Positions 46,807 to 58,679 of a stretch of 64,000 nucleotides of DNA are shown one piece after another. Each line of letters begins with the position of its first letter. Position 1 is the stretch's first letter. The position numbers and the translations under genes were made by a program. The notes below the pieces were generated by a model that saw only the letters and a list, made by a program, of their open reading frames with translations, had not been told where the DNA came from and did no database searches. Origin of the DNA: Lophius americanus (lineage: Eukaryota > Chordata > Actinopteri > Lophiiformes > Lophiidae); assembly GCA_037951165.1 (NCBI GenBank), contig JBBDHG010000424.1, positions 62,001-126,000 on the forward strand, given 5' to 3'.

Positions 46807-47027
46807 TGACGGATCATGTGACTGGCTGTAATGACCACTACAGCCGCTGTTTATTGGCGTTATCTCACAACAGATTTATTCACTGCAAGAAAGACGTGTT
46901 TGAGTTTCTAAACGCGGTTTAGTTGAATAATACAATCAGACAAACAGGCTGGAGGGTGAAGGACAGTTTTCAACTCACTGCTGAAAACTCATTTTCAAAG
47001 AATCAGATCTTTTTGTTTAGTTTAGTC

Positions 47028-47165
47028 GTGGTCCTCATGGCGCAGTGGTCGCGGGCTCGATTCCACCCGTGTTCCTTTGCTGCATATCACCTCCAGGTTT
47101 CCTTTCTGTCTTCATCATCATCAGTAAAGGCCAATGGACCTGAAAAGATCTTTAAAAACAAATGT
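47028..47165 (+). mobile_element. tRNA-derived SINE remnant
   Basis: TCATGGCGCAGTGG resembles a polymerase III A-box region and GCGGGCTCGATTCCACCC resembles a B box (consensus GGTTCGANTCC). The tail reads TTTGCTGCATATCACCTCC, TTTCCTTTCTGTCTTC and CAGTAAAGGCCAATGGACCT. It matches a fish SINE whose body reads TTTGCTGCATGTC..CC, TTTCCTGTCT and AATAAAGGCAAAA. The tRNA part is truncated, so this is not a functional tRNA gene. Confidence 0.6.
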
Positions 47166-48764
47166 TTTGGAGAAATAGGGCCTCCATGCCAATAGAAAAG
47201 GAAATGGTTACTGGTTACGTCGTGTGACAGCCGCCGGTACATGTGGGGTCATGGAGCTTGACTGCAGGTAACTTACAGGAGTAAAACCCACGGCTCACCA
47301 CAGGTGACTCAGGCCCCCTAAAAGTCTGGTTCTAGAAAGGCCCCTGCTGATCTGTAGGGTAATCAATTACAAAAAGTGAACCTTCATCGCGACCGATGAG
47401 GGAACAGAGTTTCAGGAGTTTCTGAGACGTTCAGGCTGTTATAACCTCTAAATGTCTGAAAAAAGAAAAATGACTCCTTTCTGCACAAAAGGACCTCTGC
47501 ACCATTCAGTTCTCGGGGTCCTAATTAAAGAACATCCCAGAAGTAACGATAGAAGTGTTGTAACTGATCAAATTGCCCCCGGTACCGATCCGACAGGATT
47601 CTACAGAAAGGAGGCCCTGCCTCAGATCTAGATCTAGTCTTCCCTGAGACTTTGGAGCCCTACGTATGGATCCGGGATCGATGAAGATGTCTTCATCTTC
47701 AAACTCTGTCAGGTGGTTCCGAGCCCCCAGGTCATCCAATGCAGTCATGCAGAACTTTCCTGTAGAACAAACAGGCTGTTAAGATTAATTTGTTGACCAA
47801 GGGGAAGATGTTTGTCCAACTTTTTTCCCAGCATGCTGTGCTCATTATCTTTCCGACCGTACGAACACAGAAACAGCTAATTCAGCTCCAGCGGCTGGAA
47901 TGAGGAAGTTTCTCCTGCGGGGGTTTGATCCGGGAGAAAGGCAATGAGAAAGTGGGCTGGAAGAAGGTCGTAGGTTATTTCTACATTTACCTCGGAGCTC
48001 TCACCTGGTGGAGCTGCAATTAGTCTCTTTGACAGGTGTGAGAGATGGAGCTCAGCTTATCCTCATAGATCAGGAGGAAGAGACTCATTAGCTGCTCGCC
48101 GCCAGCAGTAACGAGATTCCTGAGAAGATTTGTCCAACAGCCGCTGAGGAGTTCAGATAAAAGGGGAACATCGTGGGGTCACCTGCTGAACACTCAATGA
48201 AATTAAAACACGTCTTCATTATAGCTGAAGAAACTCTTGGACTGATTCCGGGGTTCGGATCCTGTTGGCAGAAGATCAAGCAGGGCATCCAAACATCCTT
48301 CTCCCCAGCAACGCTCTCCAGCTCATTCCAGATGATCCTCCGGCGTTCAAGGACCCGGTGAGATATGATATGTTCAAAGACATAGTGCTAAACGTTACTT
48401 AACCTTGAAATGCCCTCTGCTGAAGCGTTTCTGTCCCAAAGGTTCTTCTCGGCGGCGGACTCCATGAATCACATCGACCATGAAGCTGAACCCGTTGTGG
48501 ACTACATAGTCTGCTAACCCACTTGTCAGGAGCATTAGTCACTTGTGGACAGAAATGGGCTTTCGACCACACAGAGGACCAGACCCAGAGAAGAAGTTGT
48601 CAACGATGAGGTGATTGACCCAGTTCACCCGAAGAAGACCCTCTCCGAGACAGCAGACGTTTAAATAGTTCCTTTTAACTCATTTTATGACAAAACAATC
48701 AAAAAGCAGCGTGTGAGGCCCCCGGTGGTCCTCCACAGCGTTAGGTCATAGAGTTCTGCCATGG

Positions 48765-49393
48765 GTTTCCTCCATAGGGGTCCTTCATAGGTTTCCTCCA
48801 TAGGGGTCCTTCGTAGGTTTCCTCCATAGGGGTCCTTCATAGGTTTCCTCCATAGGGGTCCTTCGTAGGTTTCCTCCATAGGGGTCCTTCATAGGGGTCC
48901 TTCATTGGATTGGTTCATAGGGTTCCTCCATAGGGTTCCTCCATAGGGGTCCTTTATTGGATTGGTTCATAGGGTTCCTCCATAGGGGTCCGTCATAGGT
49001 TTCCTCCATAGGGGTCCTTCATAGGTTTCCTCCATAGGTTTCCTCCATAGGGCTCCTCCATAGGGTTCCTCCATAGGGGTCCTTTATTGGGTTGGTTCAT
49101 AGGGGTCCTTCATTGGGTTGGTTCATAGGGGTCCTTCATTGGGTTGGTTCATAGGGGTCCTTCATTGGGGTGGTTCATAGGGGTCCTTAATTGGGTTGGT
49201 TCATAGGGGTCCTTAATTGGGGTGGTTCATAGGGGTCCTTCATTGGGTTGGTTCATAGGGGTCCTTCATAGGGTTCCTCCATAGGGGTCCTTCATTGGGG
49301 TGGTTCATAGGGGTCCTTAATTGGGGTGGTTCATAGGGGTCCTTCATAGGGTTCCTCCATAGGGGTCCTTCATTGGGGTGGTTCATAGGGGTC
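48765..49393. repeat. minisatellite of CATAGGGGTCCTTCATTGGG type
   Basis: Two subunit types alternate irregularly: TTTCCTCCATAGGGGTCCTT with TCATAGG, and TTGGGTTGGTTCATAGGGGT with CCTTCA. There are about 25 subunits over 630 bases. Confidence 0.93.
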
Positions 49394-49507
49394 CTCTGCT
49401 GCCCGATGTTGTGAGGTTTCCCGTCATCACGTTTACTCGCTACTGAGGATTTTAGTGTTTTTCTTCTCACTACCCCAGTGAGTCTGGAGAGAGTCACCAC
49501 CTCTCAG

Positions 49508-49532
49508 TGGTTATAATGTTATGGTCGGTGGT
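49508..49532. mobile_element. single terminal repeat of the 22.7-kb Tc1-like family
   Basis: GTGGTTATAATGTTATGGTC is a right-end match; no partner was seen. Confidence 0.5.
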
Positions 49533-49604
49533 TGTGAACAGGACGAGTGGTGGATCTGCAGGAGAAGCGTTCTGCTAATGGCTCCACTGCACTCGTCAGG
49601 GATT

Positions 49605-49880
49605 TTCTCACAATAGGCCGGAGCTTGTAGCTGCAGTGATTAGCTGCATATAAAAAGCCTCCACAGTCGGAGGAATCGTCACCCTTCCCTGATATGAGGG
49701 TTTAAAAATCCACAGTGATGTTGTCTTCTAATTCTTTCCCCCGGTCCGATGCATATTTACACTTGAGCAGGAATAATTAGAATAGGCAATTCAGCCAGAG
49801 CTCCATGGCCCAGTGCATTTAATCCAAATGTGACACGGCAGGTAAAACTCCCGCATTCATTAATCCAGCGCTCCAGCGGA
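49605..49880. promoter_or_regulatory. candidate conserved non-coding element with CRX/OTX-type sites
   Basis: Repeat-free text including ATGCATATTTACACTTGAGC, GGAATAATTAGAATAGG, GCATTTAATCCAAATG and CATTCATTAATCCAGCG. TAATCC, the CRX/OTX core, occurs on the plus strand at 49820-49825 and 49861-49866. It lies about 9.5 kb upstream of impg1. Role inferred only. Confidence 0.35.
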
Positions 49881-50633
49881 GGACTGAGGAAACCCAGATG
49901 CAGACAGAGGGGGCAGGAACCTGCACCAATGGATGAAAGTGAGGAAGAACAATCTTCTATGCGCTGGTTTTGATGCACACAAGTTTTCTGCAGGAGGCAG
50001 AGGCGGAGCCGTTAATGTATGGATCTGAGTCAGAGCAGTAGACACCCATTTAATGAATAAATCATGATCAATCATGTGACTTAAAGATCTGCTGCGCCGA
50101 GGAGGACGTGACCTTCCTCACAGCCGTTCATGGAATATCAGCCTGTGATTATCTACCCAGCAGGTCCGGCTTCCTCACAGCTGATCCGATATGTGAAAGC
50201 ACGGCGGCACCTGAGGACAAATGACCGTATTCACGGCGCCGACAGGCTGCAGAACGGGTCTATCGGTACAGCAACACGCCTCTCTTTGTGTCTGAGCGCT
50301 GAATTAAGCAGCCGTGTTCCTTTGAAAGTTTAAGGCGGCGGAAGAAAAATCCAATAAAGCCTCGGCTGTTGAAGGTTGAGGCTGGGAGCCTTCTGGCCCG
50401 CTGGAGCAGGATCGTCAGATAGCATCTGGAAGTTTTTATATCAACTCAGAGAAGCAGATGGAGGCACTCTACACCTCCCATATCAGGCCTTTCACCAGGA
50501 ACTCCCATCCCAACATCCCCACATTCACCGGACGGTGAAAAGTTTATTCTCTCTTTGGGCTTAAGATCCATCAGTGACATCATCACCTTTCATAAACGCT
50601 CAGGAAGCGCTGGAGAGAGAGGATACTGATGGT

Positions 50634-50942
50634 TGGCACTAACACCCCTCATACCATCACAGATGTGAGGGTTACCACAGGCACTAACACTCCTCATACC
50701 ATCACAGATGTGAGGGTTACCACAGGCACTAACACTCCTCATACCATCACAGATGTGACATTTACCCACGGGCACTAACACCCCTCATACCATCACAGAT
50801 GTTAGGGTTACCCATGGGCACTAACACCCCTCATACCATCACAGATGTGAGTGTTACCCACGGGCACTAACAACCCTCATACCATCACAGATGTGAGGGT
50901 TACCACGGGCACTAACACCCCTCATACCATCACGGATGTGAC
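50634..50942. repeat. 45-bp tandem repeat, about 7 copies
   Basis: The unit GGCACTAACACCCCTCATAC with CATCACAGATGTGAGGGTTA and CCACA has a 45-bp period; a few copies gain one base (CCCAC). Confidence 0.94.
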
Positions 50943-51603
50943 CACCAGATGTGCGTCCACCTTACAGTCGTTTAGACTTGCATACGAGAAGGTCAGAGAG
51001 CTCGCGTTGAAGAGTTGAATCACGTTCCCCTGAGGTTGAACTGAGGTTTCCCGTCGGACCAGCCTGAAGACGAGTAACGGGCGCGTGGCGACAAGATGAA
51101 TGAAAGCATGATGGTTTCTCTGAAGATAAATGAAAAGGTTTCAATAAAAGCTGCAGAGCAGACGATTCTACTGTTCATGCAGAGCTGCTCATTCATCAAA
51201 CTCACATTCCCCAAAACCAGCTCTGCTGAATCTACTTTACCCACAATGCTCTGCCAAATCATTATCTGGCCTTTATGTAACGGGTGTGTGGGCCGAGGAT
51301 CCAAACGTGCACTGAGGCGGAACCGGTCGAAGGAAGTGGACTTTACCAGATCAATGTTCAAATTAGAACATTGATCTGAGAAGAGACCAACCAGTGAGAA
51401 GAATCCAGAGAGGTGAAGAGGTCAAAGAAAAATGACACCGACTTGGAGGCAGGTGAGAACATCTGATGGACAGGTGAGAACATCTGATGGACAGGTGAGA
51501 AGGTGAAGATCCACAGACATTAAACTTTTGAGGCGAGTCCAGCTTCTTCAAAGGAGATAAGCAGTGCAGAACCTGGGAGACAATTAAGAAGAAAGAGATC
51601 TAG

Positions 51604-51868
51604 TGAAACAGTCCAGGTTCACACGGTGAAACAGTCCAGGTTCACACGGTGAAACAATCCAGGTTCACACAGTGAAACAATCCAGGTTTACACGGTGAAA
51701 CAGTCCAGGTTCACATGGTGAAACAATCCAGGTTCACACAGTGAAACAGTCCATGTTCACACAGTGAAACAATCCAGGTTCACACGGTGAAACAATCCAG
51801 GTTCACACAGAGAAACGGTCCAGGTTCACACAGTGAAACAATCCAGGTTCACACAGTGAAACGGTCGT
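51604..51868. repeat. 23-bp minisatellite B', about 11 copies
   Basis: The same CAGTCCAGGTTCACACAGTG unit as at 39727 in the same orientation; many copies carry AATCC for AGTCC. Confidence 0.95.
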
Positions 51869-53280
51869 GGCCTAACTCAAGTGAGGAATAACGATAAAAC
51901 TGAATGTGACCCCTGAGTGATTTCATGACTCAGATATTTCCTTCCCCACCAGAGGTGGATTGTTTTGTCGGGTTGATCCGATCCTCCTCTCGCAGACGGC
52001 CCCTGGTTGTGAGATGTTCTGGCCCGTCTGCGACTCACTGCTGCTCTGAACCTGCTTTAAGGCTTTTATTGAAGCCCGTTCCCTCCTGCAGATAACATCT
52101 TATTCAATTTCCTCCTCACAGCTTGCCTTATTATTGCTGTGTGCATACATTGACCTACATTCCGGACTTATGAGCAAAATCTGTCATTTAGACAGAATAG
52201 TATTAATACAGTAAAGTATTTTTTGTTAAATTATATTTTCTGCCAATTTTACCAAACGTTTGTGTTTTCCACATATTCATACTTTAAAAATGAAGTAATT
52301 TACTGTGTCCTTATGTCAGAAAATGTACCGTATCTACTAAAGTTATATTCAGTTTCACCTTTCCAGGTTACCATTGGACTTTTCTTCACAGTCATTTAAA
52401 AGGACAACTTCAACAGTCAGCAACGGTTCTGGAATGAAAACTACTTTAATTCAGACATTAACCCCTCATCCTGGGTTTTAATGTTTCAGGATCTCCTTAG
52501 AATCTGGGTTCAGTGGACTTTCTGCAGGAAAATCCCTTTTTGTCGTCTCTGTTAGAGATCTGACAGCCAACATTGTTGTCAATACAAATACTATGATGCT
52601 AATTATGCTAACTAGGGGCAGCAGCAGAGTTTTCTTAGGTGTGGGATCGATTATGTCAAGAAGAATAAAAGCCCTGCAGAGAAATAATGACATGAATGGA
52701 AATGGTCTTGAATGGGAGGAAGTAGAACATAAACAAGGCGATAAAGGACAACACTCCTGCAAACACACCGCCGGGATTAAAGTAAACAAGTGCTTTGTTT
52801 CCATGAAAATCGTTTCCTTGCAGTGAAGACGAGACGAGGAGGGAATCACATTCGGAGACATTCTTAGCATGTGCATGCAGATTTGATGGAAAGACTGGAT
52901 CATTGCGGGGAAGAATAGATTTAAAGAGGGGTATTAATAAAGTTTGGGGAAATTTCATCTTGGATTATAGCGTTTACAGGTGCGAGTATCGACAGCTTCT
53001 CTGAAGGTTTAAATGAGGATGTGATGAGACGCTTGGTCCTCCGGGGAAAAACATCATAATTAAGTGGAAAATTACCAGCAGTGAATTTAAATCAGGGTAT
53101 AGTGATAAAGTATGTGTTTATTCTCAGGAGACGGAGGAACAACCACGCGGATTTATTTCCAGGTTTTTTAATGCAGTGTATTTTCAGCTTGACAATATTT
53201 TTAATGAGCGCTGTATATATGTGTGTATAACTATTGTAGCCGTGTACTATCTATCTATCTAGCTATCTATCTGATCATCT

Positions 53281-53376
53281 ATCTGTTAATTTATCCCAAC
53301 CACTGAAAGGTAACCATAGTGACCAGATAATCAATCCTGACTTCACCTGTTAGTGGTTGTAATGTTATGGCTGAAT
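53281..53376. mobile_element. partial end of the 22.7-kb Tc1-like family
   Basis: AGGTAACCATAGTGACCAGAT and GTTAGTGGTTGTAATGTTATGG reproduce the subterminal and terminal parts seen in the copy at 35470-35563. Confidence 0.55.
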
Positions 53377-55691
53377 GAAGGTACACACCTGTACACCTTA
53401 TTCCGTTATATTCATCCGGTGCTCTTTGCTGCTGTTACACTGCATTTCCCCGTTGTGGGACTAATAAAGGTTTATCTTATCTCATCTTACCTGGATCCAC
53501 CTGTAGTTCACTCCTCCAGCCAGCAGATGGCGTTGACCTGTGACCTACGATCACCGTTAGCTCCATTTACATGTACTTATATGTCTAATTATAGACAGTG
53601 ACCGGAATTTAGCCGTTTGGCGAATATATTAACGAATAATTCAGAAGTGGTGAGTCAACATACATTTGAACTATTTAGTTTGTATTAGTTTTTTAAAGAG
53701 CTTCATCCACGTTAACACTCTGTGGTTGTGGTTAGCTAGCGCTTAATTAGCTAATGCTAATTCTAGCTCTGTTTCCAAGTAAATTCCGTTTAGCTAATTT
53801 GATTAAAGAAGAGTGTTACTGTTAAACGAATTAATTTAGTGACCGAACGGCTTTTAATCCCATATTGTGATCAGTATCAGTAATATTATTATATCGACGA
53901 CAATAAGATTAAACTCTAAATATTATACTGTATTTAAAGATAGCTTTAAGGAGTAAAGTGCTGATTCAGTGGTTAGCTATTTCTGCTGGCGTCGGAGCTA
54001 GGGCTCCGTCTAAATCCTGGATTAAGATCGAAATGTCAGGTATTTTTAGCAGGTAACTTTACATAATTATCTTATAATAAATTTAACAAACGTGTTTCTA
54101 AACAGATGGCTAGAATAAATAAATAAATAGATATATAAATATACGGTATTGTATATGATTAGTAGAGTATTATCTAACTCTAAAGTTACTCTACTGATAC
54201 TGTAAGCTACTGTGAGCCCTGTGTCCCTAGAAATGGTCATAAATCTGATTAAATGGCTTCAAATTGGATCCCAGGTTATCCTAGGATTCCTCCAGCAACT
54301 GAAAGACTTCCCATTTGGATCAGATCTCAGAAAACAAACACACCCTTATCTCTGTGTTCACTGTCTGCACAATTCAGTTCAGTCAGAATTCTCATCCTTT
54401 GGGTTCATGTAGTGTGTTCAAACAAGATCCTTGAGCCTTAAATGTCCAGTTAATTACGTTAAACTGTCAATATTGACAATATAAGTCGCAAATTTTCGGC
54501 TAACGATGGAGTTTTCATTTAAAACTTAATTGAATTGAAAAAAGTGTCATATTGTCGTCACCAGCTCAGGGAAACCTGTAAAAGTTGCTTTAATGTCACA
54601 AGTTTGGATTAAATCTCACTCCGAGAACCAATTATGATGCATATAGTTATCTTTAAACTTCTAATCAGCAGTCCGTCAAACATTTTCTTTTTAAGATTCT
54701 GGAGTCATAGCATGTAAGCGTTAGCATAGCATTTTTAAAAGTCCTGCTTACGTTCCTGTGCATTCAAAAATTCTTGACTCAAACCTTCATACTAGGACAG
54801 TATAGGAAACAGACCCGGGGTCATGGGAGCCGCAGAGCTTTGCAAACATGATTGTGGTTTATAAAGTTTTTTCAAGCTTCTCTAAAGAGGAACCTTCGGC
54901 TTTCTGATTCTGTTCACCCAAGGTCGCCGTGAGAAAAAGGGATTTGTCAGACCTTGTCTCCTTCAGTGCCTCCTGTGAATGTGGAGGAGGCAGAAACAGC
55001 AGAGAATACAGGAGGGAGTGACTCATGCAGTTCAGGAGAGCAGAGATGAACTCACCTGTATGATGTCACTTCTATGATGTCACATCTTTTACTCACTAGG
55101 GGGAGCTTTTCCTTTAAAACACAGTTTCAGGCCGTAACTTCCCAACCATCAGTCCAGTCTTGTCTAAACTGTCTCCTATAGATCGACTCTGCAGCAGCGA
55201 CCTGAAGACACCTTGAAACTACGTCCCTTAAACATGTAGACTCTCCTGACTGCTGTAGACGACTGAGGGGGAGTGAGGAGGATTATTTATACAGGTCAAA
55301 GGTTAAACAGAGGCTTGACGGACTAAATTAACTGGATTATCCGACATTCTCAATGTCTCTCATTCATTTCAAACGTGGAATAAATTCATCAGGGTTCATA
55401 TAAAATAAAAACATTTACGAAATAGATTCACCTTGAGTGAAATATAAAGACCAAATATGTTTAGTTATAATGAAATAGCTTTCATTTCTCGAAGGTGTGT
55501 TGAATGTTTAACTCTTCAATAAAAAGTCTTTTAATTGAAGCTCAGATATTGGAGATTAGTAAACATAAATGATGAATGTGTTGATTTTGGTGTTTATCAG
55601 CAGCTTTCTGAAAGTCTGTCTTCTTTTAACGACTGAGAGGAGAGAAGCCGAAAGACGGAACTAATGTTTTTGCTGCTGCTGTCAATGCTAC

Positions 55692-56240
55692 TGGTACGAC
55701 AGTAGTAGAAGTAGTAGAAGTAGAAATGGTAGTGGTAGTAGTAAAAGTGGTAGAAGTGGTGGTAGTAGAAGTGGTAGTAGAAGAGGTATTAGTAGTAATA
55801 GATGTCGTAGTAGAAGTGGTAGAAGTGGTAGTAGTAGTGCTAGTAGAAGTGGTAGTAATAGTTGTAGTAGTAGAAGTGGTGGTAGTAGAAGTGGTATTAG
55901 TAGTTGTAGTAGTAGTAGAAATGGTATTAGTAGTAATAGTTGTAGTAGTAGAAGTGGTAGAAGTGGTGGTGGTAGTAGTAGAAGTGGTGGTAGTAGTAGT
56001 GGTAGTAGAAGTGGTATTAGTAGTTGTAGTGGTAGTAGTAGAAGTGGTGGTAGTAGTAGTGGTAGTAGAAGTGGTATTAGTAGTAATAGTTGTAGTAGTA
56101 GAAGTGGTAGAAGTGGTGGTGGTAGTAGTAGAAGTGGTGGTAGTAGTGGTATTAGTAGTAATAGTTGTAGTAGTAGAAGTGGTGGTAGTAGTGGTATTAG
56201 TAGTAATAGTTGTAGTAGTAGTAGAAGTGCTGCTGCTGTA
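55692..56240. repeat. GTA/GAAGTG trinucleotide-derived array, about 550 bp
   Basis: Built from GTAGTAGTAGAAGTGGTAGT, GGTATTAGTAGTAATAGTTG and similar, with higher-order repeats. Six-frame readings as poly-Val, poly-Thr/Ser or poly-Leu run up to 232 codons but are artefacts of the triplet repeat. Confidence 0.95.
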
Positions 56241-56539
56241 GAACACAAGAAGAAGTAATCAGAAGAAGAAATCAGAACTGGACGGTGAACCAGCCATAGG
56301 ATTAAAGTTAAAAAACATTTTCTAATCTTCTTTTGCTGTGACCAAACGTGGTGATGTCTGAGCTTCAGCTGACCTAAAAACCTCAACTTTACCCCACATG
56401 GTCAAAACCGTCACCTGGTGGTCTCCACCTTCACTCTGCCCCGACCCCAGAAGAAAAACAGAACAACTGTTTCAGAGGAAAGGGACCCTCACACTTTGGT
56501 TCAGTGCAAACAAACTCTGCTTGAGTTCTGACTACATGC

Positions 56540-56700
56540 CACTGGTTGGGTTTACATGGACCGCCTAATTCCGATTAGATTAGGAAGAGACGTCTAATCG
56601 GAAAGAACATGCCGAAAGTAAAGACCTTTCCGAATTAGATTTCATGATTTCATTCCTTCGCAAGGAGGTACTCTAAATCCTTCGCTGCATGTAAACGCTG
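56540..56700. mobile_element. possible DNA transposon fragment (TTTACATG-type end)
   Basis: GGTTTACATGGACCGCCTAATTCCG and, about 140 bases later, CTGCATGTAAACGC form inverted TTTACATG words around text rich in CGGAATTAGA and TCTAATCGG. Several fish DNA transposon families begin TTTACATG. Family not resolved. Confidence 0.35.
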
Positions 56701-57611
56701 TATCGGAAAGTTCTCTGTTTGAGTCGTATCTGTTCATGCCCAGATCCGTTTGATCAGCGCCGCAACGCATTCTAAATGTGACGACTTCAAACAGTACCGG
56801 TCTGCATCGGAGAGTCATTTATTCATCGCAACCTTGAAATATTTTAACGTATTTGGACGGTTAGATGAGCGAAAAGTCACTTCCTGTCCACGCCCTCTTT
56901 GTCGTATTCTTCTTCTGGGCGCATGTTGGCGGTCAGAATCCAACTCACCGAGGCATTATGGCCACCTCATGAACGGGAGTCTGGATCGTCTGCGTGTGTC
57001 TGAAACGATTAAGTGAGTTGATGCGAGTAAACGCCGTGTCGGAAAAGATCACAGTGTTTTTAAGGATTTATACAGACCCTTCCAGAATTATAGGCCGCTG
57101 CAAAAAAACGTCTTTCTGGAGTCGTTACTGAGAATGATCATGAATGTGTTTAGAAAGAATAAATTTGCTGCAAATGATTCAGTAATCAAAAAGATGAGGA
57201 TAACAGGACATTTATGGGAAATAGTCAGAAAATGTCTGGTGGTGGAAATTAATTAGAAAAATCCGGATCCCAATCGCACCATGATTTAAAATTACTATGA
57301 TCCATGTTTTATAACTGCTACTTTTTTTACATGGGGGGCCCCAACACTTGGTTTGAAACCAAAACCTTGTTGCTGTGACGGTCCCGGGCTACCCAGTCCT
57401 CCACCCAGTCCTCCACCCAGTCCTCCACCCACAGAAAAGCCTTATTCTACAGAGTTACAAGGTATTTCACAGAGCACATAATAAAATATCATCTTAAATA
57501 TACAAAACAACTACATATGAATTACTAAATAATAACATATAAACAGAATCATTTTTGGAAACGGCTCCAGGGAAGAGGGTCGACGCCAGAACCTAAGCTG
57601 TTAGCTTAAGC

Positions 57612-57850
57612 GGTTTAGTTGCTGATGGCGAGAGGTCTTTCCAAGGATTCCCTGATCCCTGGTTGAATCCATTTGACCCTCTTCACGCTGCAGGTTTCCA
57701 GCGCTGCCAGGAAGCAAAGCAGGCCCAGAGCATCATGGAACCACCAGCATATTTCCGTGTAGGTAGTCTTCATCTTCCTGCTCCAGACATACCGCTGCTC
57801 CGTAGACTCCACGCGTTCTAGTCTGGTTTCATCGCTCCACAGAGCAGCGT
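57612..57850 (-). mobile_element. Tc1-like transposase catalytic-core relic
   Basis: The minus strand from about 57843 reads LWSDETRLERVESTEQRYVW, then SRKMKTTYTEI, then broken text ending ALGLLCFLAALETC and KRVKWIQPGI. The family pattern is (L/F)-x-S-D-E-T, then EQRYVWRRKGEAY, then GGGSIMLWGCFAASGTG..V.GIM. The W-x-D-E-S/T block holds the second catalytic Asp. Loss of the GGGS block and shifted frames show it is dead. Confidence 0.72.
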
Positions 57851-58679
57851 CTTTTTTTAAACTGTCAGCATTTTAAAATTCAGCATTTTAAAATTTGCTT
57901 ATTAACTAATTAATTATTAAAATTATTCTTTTGGGATTTGTAAAATTTTTAAAATTTTATTTATTTTCAAATATTATATATTTGTTTTATCAATCATTTA
58001 TTTCAAACATGGGTCAGTTAGAATCTGCAGTCAAAAGTAAAAATATTATATTTTATCCATTAAACTGTAAAACATGAAGACATTTTAATCTTTTTTTAAA
58101 TTTCACATTCATTTTTAAATCATTATTATCTTTTCAGTTTTACTTTGGATCGTTTAGAGTTGTCAGGCGAAAAAGGAAAAAATAAATCTATTTATGAATA
58201 TTAAATATTACATTTAATTTTTTTAATTGATTAATTTGTGATCACAAATCACAATAATTTGAATAATTTAGAATTTCATTTTTTAAACATTTTCTTTCAT
58301 ATTTTTTTTAAAGCATTTTTAGCATCAGATATTTAGAGACTCAGTTGTCAGTAAAAATAGTGTAAATCAGCCGATACATATTGTATCTCAAGAATAATCC
58401 CAAAGACATATAATGGCTGTTTTGTACTATTTTGGTTTAGAGAGGCAGATTTGTCTTGAAAGTTGAAATAACAAACGTCATTAGTGCGGGGCTTTAAGAG
58501 CAGCTTAAAGCCTGACATGACATAAGCTGTGGGTCTTACGGGATTTGAAGCAAAAGCATGAAAATCCAGTAAACAGGGCCTTCAAGAATTAATTTATTCC
58601 TCCGACCCACTCCGCCATGTTTGTTATGCAGGCTGCTGTAAGAAAACACAACAGGATCACAAACATCACCTGTGCGACG

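Noticed and set aside
46153..46922. Several overlapping Cys/Val and His/Thr open frames up to 133 codons
   Set aside because: They are translations of the GT microsatellite in different frames.
47028..47165. tRNA gene
   Set aside because: Only A-box-like and B-box-like words survive, the cloverleaf cannot be formed and the tail is typical of a SINE.
52478..52958. Two overlapping minus-strand frames of 141 and 100 codons with hydrophobic stretches
   Set aside because: No recognisable similarity, no splice or promoter context, and they overlap each other in different frames.
55626..56386. Open frames of 171-232 codons rich in Val, Thr/Ser or Leu
   Set aside because: They follow from the GTA/GAAGTG triplet repeat, are open on both strands at once and resemble no protein.
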